DNA of 31,513 nucleotides, taken from the NCBI GenBank assembly GCA_033085395.1, contig JANQBS010000380.1:1-31513 (forward strand), given 5' to 3'. Under the pieces are notes generated by a model. That model was given only the letters and a program-made list of their open reading frames with translations, searched no databases and was not told the DNA's origin. Within the stretch, counting starts at the first letter, position 1, and the number at the start of each line of letters is the position of its first letter. Positions 10,481 through 20,320 of this stretch are shown piece by piece. A program made the translations under genes and the position numbers. This DNA comes from Xanthoparmelia taractica. Its lineage: Eukaryota > Ascomycota > Lecanoromycetes > Lecanorales > Parmeliaceae.

Positions 10481-10767
10481 TACGGGTCGGAAAGGTGTGG
10501 TATATTTGATGGTATGGGACTAGTTTTTCGAATACCATACCGAAAGGTATAGGATATCCCATACTCCCATTGGGTTTTTAATAAATATATTACATAATAT
10601 TTTTTTATATTCTAAAAATACGTAAAAAGCTTAAGCGAACGCTTATGTAATTATAAAGTTCTATAAATAGATTAAAAAGATATAATTTTCTAAAAAAAGT
10701 TGAAAAAAAGTTGAAAAAAAGTTGAAAACGACTATGTTTAACAGATACCACACCTTTCCGACCCGTA
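10481..10767 (+). mobile_element. hAT-type MITE, copy 3 (least mutated)
   Basis: A 287-bp copy with the best-preserved ends. The terminal inverted repeat is about 23 bp (tacgggtcggaaaggtgtgg then tat). The flanking perfect 8-bp duplication is actgcatg (10473-10480 and 10768-10775). It carries an extra run of the internal motif aaaaaaagttga (three units around 10695-10730), which explains most of its greater length over the 275-bp copies. It has the fewest RIP-type changes of the three and sits at the island border. Confidence 0.92.
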
Positions 10768-11104
10768 ACTGCATGCACCATGAGGATGAGGTTATTTAGG
10801 CTACTCATCACCATGAGTTGATTGCTAAGAACGAGGATAAGGACGAATTCTTGCTACCGGTACCGGTATCAATGGAAGAATAATGGGATAGATAGAAGAG
10901 GTACTTGATTGGCTATATATATGACTAAGAAATCCCAGGAATACATGCTTTATATAACAAAATACTGTTTTTTTTGTTTGGGCTATTTGAAACCATATTT
11001 TATACGCAAACCGGCCTTATAGATAAGAGGGGTCTTATATATCAGATAATACGGTAGTAGATAGATCTACCCTCTCTCCGATGCTGAGTCCTCGCAAAGA
11101 AGGG

Positions 11105-11126
11105 TACGTCAAAAGGAGGTACGTCA
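11105..11126. promoter_or_regulatory. Pair of CRE/ATF-like half sites
   Basis: Two copies of tacgtca (reverse tgacgta) 15 bp apart, inside a short direct repeat ggtacgtcaaa. TGACGT cores are bound by bZIP factors of the ATF/CREB type in fungi. They lie about 1.3 kb upstream of the protease start, so a role in its control is only a possibility. Confidence 0.25.
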
Positions 11127-11970
11127 AATGACAACTTTCCCAATCTGTAAGAGGCCTAAATAGGTCATCAGAGGACCTTATGTGGCCAGCGAATCACTTG
11201 CCTTTGCTATGGATTTGAAAGCTAGCAGTACTCTCCATAGATACAATTACTGTAGAAGTAGGTGTTAAAGGTACTTCGTACAGGTGGGGGGAGTACAAGG
11301 TGTTTCAGGACTGATTAAGCTCTACGGAGTATCTAGCACCAAGGGGTCCCGTACTTGTAAATGATTGCCGGTCTTGGCTCCGACCAGGAAGTATTCCCCA
11401 CGCATTATACAAATAACAAGGCTCTGTACTCTGTACCTGGTGACATGGTGTACAACCACGTTTGATTGCTAACAGACAAATCACCCATTACGCGGCTCGC
11501 TTGGGAGGTGCCTTGAGTGGTATTTAGTTGATATTCGTATGGGTGGATCAAGTCATCGACAGGATGAGAAGAACAAGGAGAAAAAGGTGCTGCCATGGGG
11601 CTGAAACCGGTAACCATTTCCCCTGGTGAAAGCCTGCCATGTACTTCTACTTCTAATTCGTTGGCCCCTGACGCCCGTCTCAATCTTAATCTCACGGGGT
11701 AGAATGCTAAGGTTTCAACAAGCAAGCCGCAAAATCTCCCAATTCTCCCCTTTCTCCTGCTTTTGATCAAAAGATTCGGGTACCCTCAAAGTATGACTGG
11801 CTCTTTGCCATGTCACTTCCTGCCCTATTCATTCCGTACATGCGCTGACTGTGGTGGTGGTCGGCCTCCCACTACTTGCAACTTGCCGGCCATCAACTAA
11901 AATTCATCGGCCTAAAGTGCTTCTAATCGCTAGTACTTCGTAAACATGAGCGCCATTGCCGCCGTGCCAC

Positions 11971-12174
11971 TCCTCTCCTCTCCTCTCCTCTCTCCTCTCT
12001 AGACTCTATCTGCTTCTTCTTTTTCATTTTCCACCCTACCTCATCCTTCATCCTTCCACGTCAGTCTCTCGTTAAATTTCATTTCCATTGATTGATTACT
12101 GCCGACTCATTCTTTTGTCCCTGCTTCTATCTCACCTCCTGTCTGACCCTAGGCGTCCCCCCCCCACCCCCCCC
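11971..12174 (+). promoter_or_regulatory. Pyrimidine-rich promoter tracts of the protease gene
   Basis: A TCCTC/CT-rich repeat (11971-12000) and a C9-A-C8 run (12157-12174) lie 200-420 bp upstream of the protease ATG. CT-rich tracts are common just before transcription starts in filamentous fungi. No TATA box is evident. The true start site cannot be placed from the sequence. Confidence 0.4.
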
Positions 12175-12386
12175 TTTACTTATTCTTTACTAACAACATC
12201 GACTACATTCTTTGCCCGATTGTTTTGCACCCATCCTCATTCCTTTCCATCGTCGAAAATATTTCTGCAGTCTTCCACGAAAGCGCCGGTCTCCTTCGTC
12301 CGCTCTCCACGCTACCATTCAGCAAAGCCCATAAACGCGGGCCTCAGAGAGCCTTTCCCACGTCCGCGAGACAGCACACTTGTGCT

Positions 12387-13946
12387 ATGCATCATTTGAC
12401 CACCTCAGTGCTGATCTGCTTCGCCGTCTTACTGGTATTCACATCTGCCGCTCCCTCCAAAAGGCACGAAAAATCGTATATAGTGCACCGCCATGCTGTC
12501 GGGTCGGGACCCAGGGTTGGTGTGAAGGTACTGGAGAAGGCATATCGAAGACGCAATTGGACGCCTTCGGAAGGGTTGAGTGCGGCTGTTGCATTTCACG
12601 AAGATGTCGTCGCCGCCACTCCAGTACACTCAACAATCAAGGAAGATGTCGCCGTTGAAGGAGATGGCAAAGGTACTGGAATCATTACCGCCAAGGCATA
12701 TGGGACCAATACCGAGTATCTTTGCCCCGTACAAATTGGGGAGCACACTTACAACATGGACCTCGATACCGGCTCGGCAGATCTGTATGTATCAATCCAT
12801 ACATTCGTCGATTTACCTTTTCAGTCGGGTTGACTGATCTTCTGCACAGGTGGGTATTCAACACAGCTTTGCCAGCCGCTGACCAAACAGGCCACGATGT
12901 CATCTACAACCCGTCCGAGTCCGAATCTTTCCAGAGTATTCCAGGTGCCTGGTTTGACGTTTCGTATGGGGATAATTCCAGCACCAGTGGACTCGTGGGT
13001 AAGGAAACAGTGCATATAGGAACCATCACTGTGGTAGGCCAAGCGGTCGAGCTGCCGGGTACTGTCAGTCCCCAGTTCAGCGGCGACACCAATTTAGATG
13101 GCATCGTTGGTCTGGGATTCTCGCAATTTGGTAATAGCATCAGGCCTTCGCCGATGCCAACCTTTTTCGAAAACGCAGCACCTAAGCTCAAGGACCACGT
13201 ATTTACTGCCAATCTCAAAAATGGAATACCAGGACATTACGAATTTGGCACGATCGATGTTTCAGCCTGTAAGACCCTATTTCGGAGTTCATCCCTTCCT
13301 GTGCAAGACTGCCTTTCAACTCCAAAATACGTTGCATGAGCAACTCAGCTCGCAACCCTTTTGACTTCCCAAATGTGTCTTCTCGTTCGACTTCTTGTCT
13401 GCATATGGAAGTGCTGACTCGGGAATGTATTAGACCGAGCCCCTCTTACCTACACCGCAGTTAACAGCTCCAGTGGTCTGTGGCAGTTCGATCTCAGCCA
13501 GTACGCCGTTGCTGGCAACACATATGGAGGCGTTGTGAGTCCTGCGATCGCGGACACAGGGTCGTCGCTCCTGATGCTGGACCCAGCTATTGTAAACAAC
13601 TATTATGCGCAAGTCCCGACCAGCACGGACGACCAGCAGGGAAAAATCTTCCCATGCGATACGGCGCTCCCTGATTTCAGCTTCGGCATCGGAGATAATA
13701 TGGCCATAATACCAGGCAGTCTCCTGAATTACTCATCAGTACCAGGAACTTCAGGTGAGCTATCCCGTTGATCAGCCTGCTACCTGTCAGACTGTGCTGA
13801 CCCCGTAAATTGCACTAGATTGCTATGGGGGCATTCAATCAAACCTCGGTCATGGGCTAAACGTACTGGGCGACATCATGTTTGCCTCACAGTTCGTCGT
13901 CTTTGATGCCGGTGCGATGCGGATAGGTTTTGCTCCTCATGTATAG
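12387..13946 (+). CDS. Secreted pepsin-like aspartic endopeptidase (family A1)
   Basis: Extracellular acid protease of the aspergillopepsin/penicillopepsin type. My model has four exons, 12387-12784, 12850-13268, 13434-13754 and 13819-13946, giving 421 residues in phase. The start MHHLTTSVLICFAVLLV opens a signal peptide, followed by a basic propeptide of roughly 80-100 residues. Both catalytic motifs are intact: DTGS at Asp127 (read as DTGSADLW across intron 1) and DTGS at Asp313. The flap Tyr is in SYGDNSSTSG, and the C terminus ends VVFDAGAMRIGFAPHV. An in-frame extension upstream to 12225 has no ATG and would bury the signal peptide, so I chose 12387. Intron 2 (165 nt) is longer than the others but holds stops in frame and a GCTGAC branch site. 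It is the first gene after the RIP island. Strong family call; substrate unknown. Confidence 0.92.
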
Positions 13947-14318
13947 ATCTCATGCTGGATAATGCAGATCATAATGTGACCATAATGTCTATTGTACATC
14001 AACTGTAATGGGTACTAAAGATTCTTTTTGGAAATGATACTTATAAGTATGCATACATTCACAGAGTCGTTAAAGCCCCCGAAGCAACACAAGGGTTTGC
14101 GAAACAAAGGAGATATTTGTTCGGTTGAGAAACGGATACTCTAAAAACTGTACTGATCCAGTCCCTCAGGAGGCTCACCAAATTCTTTACTGCTATCTGC
14201 GCTTTGCCATCATAAGTATGTACGTGCATAACTGTGGAACCCAAGCCGGGTTGACCTTGCAACATCTGGACCAACTCTCCCCCATGGCATGCACTCACTG
14301 CCTGTCCAGACCACAAAC
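13947..14318. other. 3' intergenic region between convergent genes
   Basis: 372 bp between the stop codons of the protease (+) and the ECM4-type gene (-). It probably holds both 3' UTRs. AT-rich words near 13970-14050 could serve 3'-end formation. No other feature seen. Confidence 0.5.
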
Positions 14319-15720
14319 TCACTGATTTGTCGAACGAAGCGCCGCAGCCGCAGCCGGTACCTCTTGGTCTTTGGGTAGGATGTCTGGGAGCGGGCCTATA
14401 GGCGTAATACTCTGTGTTGAATGTTTCAAGTCAGATATTGCAGTCCGAGGCCAGCGCACACCAGGAACCGGAAGCCAGGAATCTTACATGGGGGTTTATC
14501 TGCTTGTGGCTTTTTGTATAATGATTCTTGATATGCTCGAATTGAGTCGTCTCCTTGAACGCCGGTACGTCCCAGTACAGCTTCCTCAGCCACTTATGCA
14601 GCGCAGGATAACCCGATCGAATATCACGGATGTTGCACTTGAAATGCTGCACATAGACTGGATCGAAGCGAACGATGGTGGTATAGAGGCGAACGTCTGC
14701 TTCAGTGATGTTGGCACCGAAATAGTAGGGAGCAGCGTGTTTGGCAAGGTGAGCCTCGGCGCGGTCAAGGGAGGCAAAAAGGGGTTTGACGGCTTTCTCA
14801 TAAGCTTCTTGCGTTCTGGTGACGGTCAGCTGGTGGTAAAGAATCTTGCAAGGAGGGCTTTTAGGTTTGCGCGACGAGGAAATGGGCGTACGTAGCAAAG
14901 CCGGATTTGTAGACTCCGTTGTTGATGTCGTTATAGGTCCAGTTATTTGTCCCTTCAATCTCTGTCCTCAATCCCTCTGGGAAGAGATCGACGCTCTTAT
15001 ACTTGTCGAGAATTATGTCATCAAATTCCATGTAAAACATGCGGATGATTTCGCTGGACTGAATGTAGACATGGTAAATTCCTCTATATTCTTGTCTAGG
15101 AGGTTTGCAGACGTACCTCATTGCTGACTATTTTATTTTGCTTGATATCATAAAGTGTTGGCACGGTGAAACGCCCTGTGTAGCCTGGATCAACATCGAA
15201 GTAGAGGTCTCGAAGATGGGTGTAATTCTTGTGTATTGGGTCCGATGTGACATTCTTTTCTGGGGTTTGCTCTTCCGGGGTTGCGAAGCGCCATCCTGTT
15301 GAGACTCAACAATCAAATGTTGCCTCCGTCGCGGTCGAAGAGTAGCTACCTTTATCTAGCATCTCCCAGTGGACAGAAGTATATGGAATTATATCTTCAA
15401 GACCTTTTAAGCTGCGGACAATGAGCGTACGGTGAGCTGCACTTCCGCTCAGCACATGCGAGTGTCATAGCTCGTTGATAAAATGGTACAAACCCCAAGG
15501 GCATGCATATGAGACATAGAGATGATATCTGCCTGTCTCCGGGGGAAACTCTGCTCCTGGTTTCTTGGAGATGTGGTTTCGGAATTGCGACTGTCCTCTT
15601 TTGAACTCGCCAGACTTGTCGGCCCAGTCGGTGATGGATTGACCTGTACCTGACTGATGAAGAAGAGTATGTCAAATGTTGAAAGCACAGAGAAATCTTG
15701 GAAGGCTCTCATACTGCCAT
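14319..15720 (-). CDS. ECM4: Glutathionyl-hydroquinone reductase (ECM4/GTO, omega/xi-class GST-like)
   Basis: Reduces glutathionyl-(hydro)quinones using glutathione; related to yeast Ecm4/Gto2 and bacterial YqjG. Seven exons on the minus strand: 15720-15715, 15653-15494, 15436-15350, 15295-15117, 15058-14892, 14815-14488, 14411-14319. They give 339 residues in phase. The first coding exon is only ATG GCA. The N-terminal thioredoxin fold carries SGEFKRGQSQFRN and YACPWAHRTLIVR with catalytic Cys53. Then come SNESSEIIRMF (joined across an intron), NNGVYKSGFATTQEAYEKAV, and the helical domain with ITEADVRLYTTIVRFDPVYV and FEHIKNHY. The end is INPHSITPIGPLPDILPKD. Every junction restores a family-conserved block, so I trust the exon chain; the tiny first exon is the least sure. 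It lies tail to tail with the protease. Confidence 0.9.
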
Positions 15721-16251
15721 AGTGGGAGACAAGGCGTGCCTGTTTGAGGATAGGAAGAAACCACTTCGGCAGTTTAAACGGCTGCTAAGTAGTTTTGCGT
15801 GGGAGCAAAAGATCAAGCTGCAGGACTTGTCTCTTATATAGATGTCTCTCATAAGAGATGGAGCAGGTTTCCTCCTTGCGAATACATCAGGCCTTATCGA
15901 GTGACGCGTACATACGGTATTTACTTTTCCGTTTTGGTGGGGGGATAGATCTTATCGATTGCTATTTTTGGCGGGGTTGAACCCTGAGCTGTGACCATGA
16001 CACAAAGCAGTTGCAAAAGCTATTCTTGCTATCTATCATAGCGTTTCTAAAAAGTCGGTGGTGAGTCTATCAATGGAGTCCAGTTGCACTCGTCGAGCTA
16101 TGCCCTTCCCTAGGAATGCTCTCCACTCTTTACATACTAAACCCAATGCTAGGCTATCTATGCGTGTATTGACCGAGGGTCCATGTATATCGACGGCTCA
16201 CTGTTAACGCCTTGTACGAGTACGTATGCAATAGCAAATGCAACCATTGCT
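15721..16251. other. Promoter of ECM4-type gene and 3' region of UBA1
   Basis: 531 bp between the 5' end of the ECM4-type gene and the stop of UBA1, both on the minus strand. Apart from the TATA candidate at 15833-15840 no motif stands out. A short plus-strand open frame at 16183-16383 overlaps the UBA1 last exon antisense and is not credible. Confidence 0.4.
15833..15840 (-). promoter_or_regulatory. TATA-box candidate for the ECM4-type gene
   Basis: On the minus strand this reads TATATAAG, about 113 bp upstream of the ATG at 15720. The distance is reasonable for a fungal core promoter with a short 5' UTR. Position and motif are the only support. Confidence 0.4.
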
Positions 16252-19200
16252 TCAAGATTTCTGCAGCTTGAGCATGACGTACGGCACCTCGACGTCCTCC
16301 TCGTTCTGATCCTCTACCGTCATCTCGAAGATGACATTCTTCTGATGATTAGGAATGGGCTTCTTGCTGATCGTTTCCACTAGCTGGCTCAACCTACAGG
16401 TTTTCTATCAGTTTTTGATGCAGCGAAGACGATGAGACACAGAGGCTTACTTAAGTCCAAGCCGATCTTTGAGTTTGCTGGCCGGGTAGAAGCTGGCGTA
16501 CAGTAGACTCACGCCTGAGCTCAGCATCATGATATCCAACCCTTTCTCTTTGAAGTCCTCCAGGAACTTTTGTAAAGTGACATCCTCAACTTCGAATCGG
16601 TCCCAGAGTTTGTCAACCGTCACCTCGCCGGAGCTGCCCATGTACTTTCCCTTAGGACTGGCAATCGGCTCGCTGAACCCGAAGAACGGAAGCGCAAGGT
16701 TGACAAAACCATTCTTGTATTGTTCAATATCGTCTTTACCGTCTACGATCTTGTACAGCTCTAGGATGACAAGGCCGGTGACTAATGCTGTAGTCGTAGC
16801 GATGGCAGGAATAATTTTGCCCGCAATGAATTTGGTCTTGAGTCGATCCGCCTCAGCAATTGCATAGTTCTGCGCTCGCAAATTACTGGCTGCTGTAATG
16901 AAGTCGATGTGGTAATTGGTATCATCATCCTTCTCAAACTCAACGGGCTCCAGCTTGGACTCTTTGAGGGACTGAGGTGGAGGCAATTGCGACACTATCT
17001 GCTCCAATGTGCCATTGTCATCAAATGTTGATCCCGCGGGTTGTAAATTCGGATCAGGCTCGTTGTCATCTGCTTGAATCTTGACGGATGAACTTGGAGT
17101 GAAGTCGGGAATGACCATATCATCCATGACTTTGAGATAATGCTTTTCAGTAATATTACGGCCCTCCTTGATGCCATAGTTGAACGCATGCAGATGAGCG
17201 GCTGCAACGATGAAGCCCATGTGGGTAGGATTTGAGGCATCGAATCTCAAAGGATCCGGTGCTCGCTTCGGTCCAGACCAGAAAGGTGCACCGCTTGAAG
17301 TAGTACAATCCTTGGGAAAATTGTAAAGAAGCTGTTGAATATCATTGTTGTACTTGTTCTCGAATTGGCGTCTGGCCCAAACGACGCAGTCGTCGAAATT
17401 TTGCGGCTTGTCTGTCACCAAGAAGTCTCGAATGCTTTCCAACGTCGGTATCTCATTACCAGCTTGCTTCAACGTTTCTTCAACGTAGTTTGGCTGTGTA
17501 ATGTAAAGGTTCACTGTCTCCGGTGGTCCAACGAAGAATTCATGGAACTTTTCCTTTGCCCAAGCAATGGTGTGGTCAATCTTGTTTGGGAAGCTACGTA
17601 GTGTACATTGTGGGAATGACTGCTCCGGGGGGTCCTGGGAGCTTGAATAAGACTCGGTCAAACTTGGCAAGATGACCTGCGTGTTGCCTTTAGTGCCGAG
17701 TGTTCCACTGTCAAGAAGTGGCTTCCGGAAGAAGACACATCGGCGATCGACGTATTGTCGTGCATCCACGTTATCCAGAGCATTTGTGACACCATCCAAT
17801 TCTTCCCAGAAGTTCTCGTTGAATATATGTTCTGTTTCGGTGCCGACTCTGTCCGGAAGAATGACAAATTTCCCTTTAAGATCTGGGTTCATAGCTTGAA
17901 CAGCTTCAGCAGCACATTCGCTCTTCAGCTTTCCGACATCTTTAGGGCGGAATAGAAATTGCCTGTTCAAATTGCTCTTCTCAATCTGGTCCATGTCTGC
18001 TACAGTAATTTTGCCTTTGGGGCCCGTTGCCAATCCAATCATGGCCCAATTCTTCAGCATCTCACAGCCAATTGCACCAGCACCAACAAGGAACTCCTTG
18101 ATGTTTGCGAGCTTCTCTTGGAACTCCCGACCGAAAATAGCAATTTGCCCATCGTAGCGAGTGCCCAAAGGCTTGCATAACTCTTCAGACCGTTTTACAG
18201 AGGTAGGCAGAGACTCCAAGGAATCGAAATAGAGCCACTGCACGATGGGATGAAACTTACCAGAGACAGACTTGAGCACTTCTTGCGCAGCTAAGCCTCC
18301 AAAGAACGCAGCCATAGGAGCAAGATCCCCTCGGGCTTGGTAGCTAAGCTCACGCAACAGTTTCTCATCCAATTCTACTCCGTCATTTCGATTACCAGCT
18401 AGGGCTTGGGTATACTTGATTACCTCAGAAGCGTCTTTGTCCGAATAGGGCCTTGGCATATTCCCGCTATTTCGACTTGCAAACTCGTGCAAGGCCTGAA
18501 ACCCTAGGTGTAGCTGTTGGGGTCTATCGAACTTGGCGTAATCCGACATTAGTAACTCGGGCATTTTTAGCTGTGCCGAGAGCGGCTGGAAATTGATGAT
18601 CTTGGGCATCTTCACTTGCTGGTACAGCCCACCACGCTTGTACTGTCCCAGATTGGATACGTCTCCAATGGAGAAGGTATAGGGACCCTTTACGGTGATC
18701 TTGCGAGGTTCCGAGTTGTTGAGCGCCTCCATCCCTTGTATTTCTGTGAAAGTGACAAAGTCTCCATCTTCAAGACCATGTCTCGTCTCATCCAAAGCTG
18801 ACACCAAGCCGTCCGAGTCAATATCAGCAACTATTCCGCTGACCGGGTTCTCTCCTGTGGGATCTGCTATCGCGAAGTCCTTTCCAAAATCCGTAAATAT
18901 CGAGCCAAAAAGCCCAAAGATGTCCGCAATGACGATGAAGATGCCTCTTTGATGGCAATACTCAGATATCGTCAATTGATCCTTGAGGGAGGTCCCCGTC
19001 AAGACAACGACTTGATAGCGACAGAGCTGACTCAGATCCTCTGTGAGACTCTTGCTGGGATGCTCAGACACAGGGGTGTATACATTGAGTTCTGCAACCC
19101 TGGGAACAGTAACGGCTGCTCTTGGCTTCCCAACGTCGTCCGGATGTAGGAAGAATTGTGATGAGAGATCGGAGATAGCAGCTGGCTCCGGATCGAACAA

Positions 19201-19754
19201 CGTCAGAGACTTGACCCCAGCGAGGGCGATATTTTTAGCTATACAGGATTCAGCAGACGCGTGATTCGTGGGCACTGCAAGAAAACCAACCAATTTCCAC
19301 CCCGAGACCTCTGAGACCAGCAATAAGGACGTGCGAGGAACTCATACGCTTCATAGCCTCATGACCAAGCACATACAGTTGCCGACTGTATAAGGATTCA
19401 TCAATTTCGCCGTTTTTGAGCTGCTCGGTTCCAACGGAGGGTCCGTCGATTTCCATATTGGACGCCTGAGAGATAAGAATTGTTAGCCAGGCTTTCTTTT
19501 TAGACTGGAAGCGAAAACAGTAGCCAGTAACGATGAGGTCGGATGGAGTAAACGCGGGAAAGTCAGCACCAATAAGTCCGAGAAGCAAGGGCATCTTCAA
19601 GGCTACGCACACATACCGTCATAATCTTCTTCTTGTCAGGGCGGCTATGCTCGTCAGAAGATTTCCTCTTACCCAGCGTGGCCGCCTTCGGGATATCAGC
19701 GTGGGAGTGAATGGTGGATAAATACAAGATTGCTTGCACAGAGGCAAGCTCCAC
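16252..19754 (-). CDS. UBA1: Ubiquitin-activating enzyme E1
   Basis: Activates ubiquitin with ATP, holds it as a thioester and passes it to E2 enzymes; cytosol and nucleus. Exons: 19754-19617, 19465-19291, 19238-16451, 16393-16252, giving 1,080 residues in phase. The inactive adenylation half begins ESLYSRQLYVLGHEAMKRM. The active half has GAGAIGCEMLKNW at about 490-502 and NLNRQFLFR. Catalytic Cys649 lies in SFPQCTLRSFPNKIDH. The C-terminal ubiquitin-fold domain ends VMLKLQKS and is completed only by the last exon after a 57-nt intron. The first exon adds 46 residues with two basic clusters (GKRKSS and RPDKKK), resembling a bipartite nuclear signal. Its start is less certain: translation could also begin at Met-Glu-Ile-Asp in exon 2. 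An alternative acceptor in intron 1 would keep frame too. It faces the GH125 gene head to head. Confidence 0.96.
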
Positions 19755-20320
19755 CTGTCGCGTGAGGTTGGTTTAAAAGGTATGAAAGAAAAGGGTCAGA
19801 GTCGTGGTAGAGTATAGCGAACACGGCCCCGCCTATTACGAGATAGAACAAGGCTTTGGAAAGGTAGAGGAAGGTGGAGGTCTAGGAGAGCTTTATACGG
19901 GTTTGTAAGGCGTGATGTTAAAGGAAAGACTGGTTTGGGGGCATACCATCGGTCACGAAAAAGTGCTTAAGGTAACGTAGCAGCCGTGGCGGCCAGCCAA
20001 GTCAAACGCTTGGACCAGCGGCTAGCGCCCATCTTCGACCGACGCCCGTGCATGAAGCAATAGAGACAGATACTCGGTAGAAGCGGGCATCCTTTTACAT
20101 TACGGGCAGAGCTACCATGTTGACCGCTGTTGAATTATTACGATGTTACCACTGTTCGCGTTGACCTTCCCACCATGAGAGAAAAAGGTCCCAATCCAAT
20201 CCTCCCAATCCAAACCCAGTGAATCGCCAATTGACCACAGCTATTGGCATTGGTAGAGAACACTATATAGCATCTTACGGAATCCGTTGGTGCTACTCTG
20301 CTGCATGCTGCTTTCCAGCC
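19755..20320. promoter_or_regulatory. Shared divergent promoter region, UBA1 / GH125
   Basis: 566 bp between two head-to-head start codons, so it must hold both promoters and 5' UTRs. TATATAG at 20264-20270 lies about 50 bp before the GH125 ATG and may belong to that UTR or act as a TATA box. Nothing comparable is clear on the UBA1 side, as often for housekeeping genes. Confidence 0.55.

Larger units (their letters stand above)
10776..12386. other. Gene-free interval, island border to protease promoter
   Basis: Normal-composition DNA with no convincing gene. It has two tacgtca words (11105-11111 and 11120-11126), a pyrimidine-rich TCCTC repeat (11971-12000) and a C9-A-C8 run (12157-12174). 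The last ~400 bp is probably promoter and 5' UTR of the aspartic protease. A 121-codon minus-strand frame at 11405-11770 has no recognisable features. Confidence 0.5.

Noticed and set aside
4932..10767. Reading the MITE flanks as TA duplications (Tc1/mariner type)
   Set aside because: The TA at each end is part of the TIR; all three copies show a full, different 8-bp duplication outside it, which fits hAT better.
10605..10814. 69-codon minus-strand frame
   Set aside because: It lies almost wholly within the third MITE copy.
11405..11770. 121-codon minus-strand frame between the island and the protease
   Set aside because: No domain, signal peptide or biased codon pattern recognised; an open frame of this length occurs by chance. 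Transcript data would be needed to revive it.
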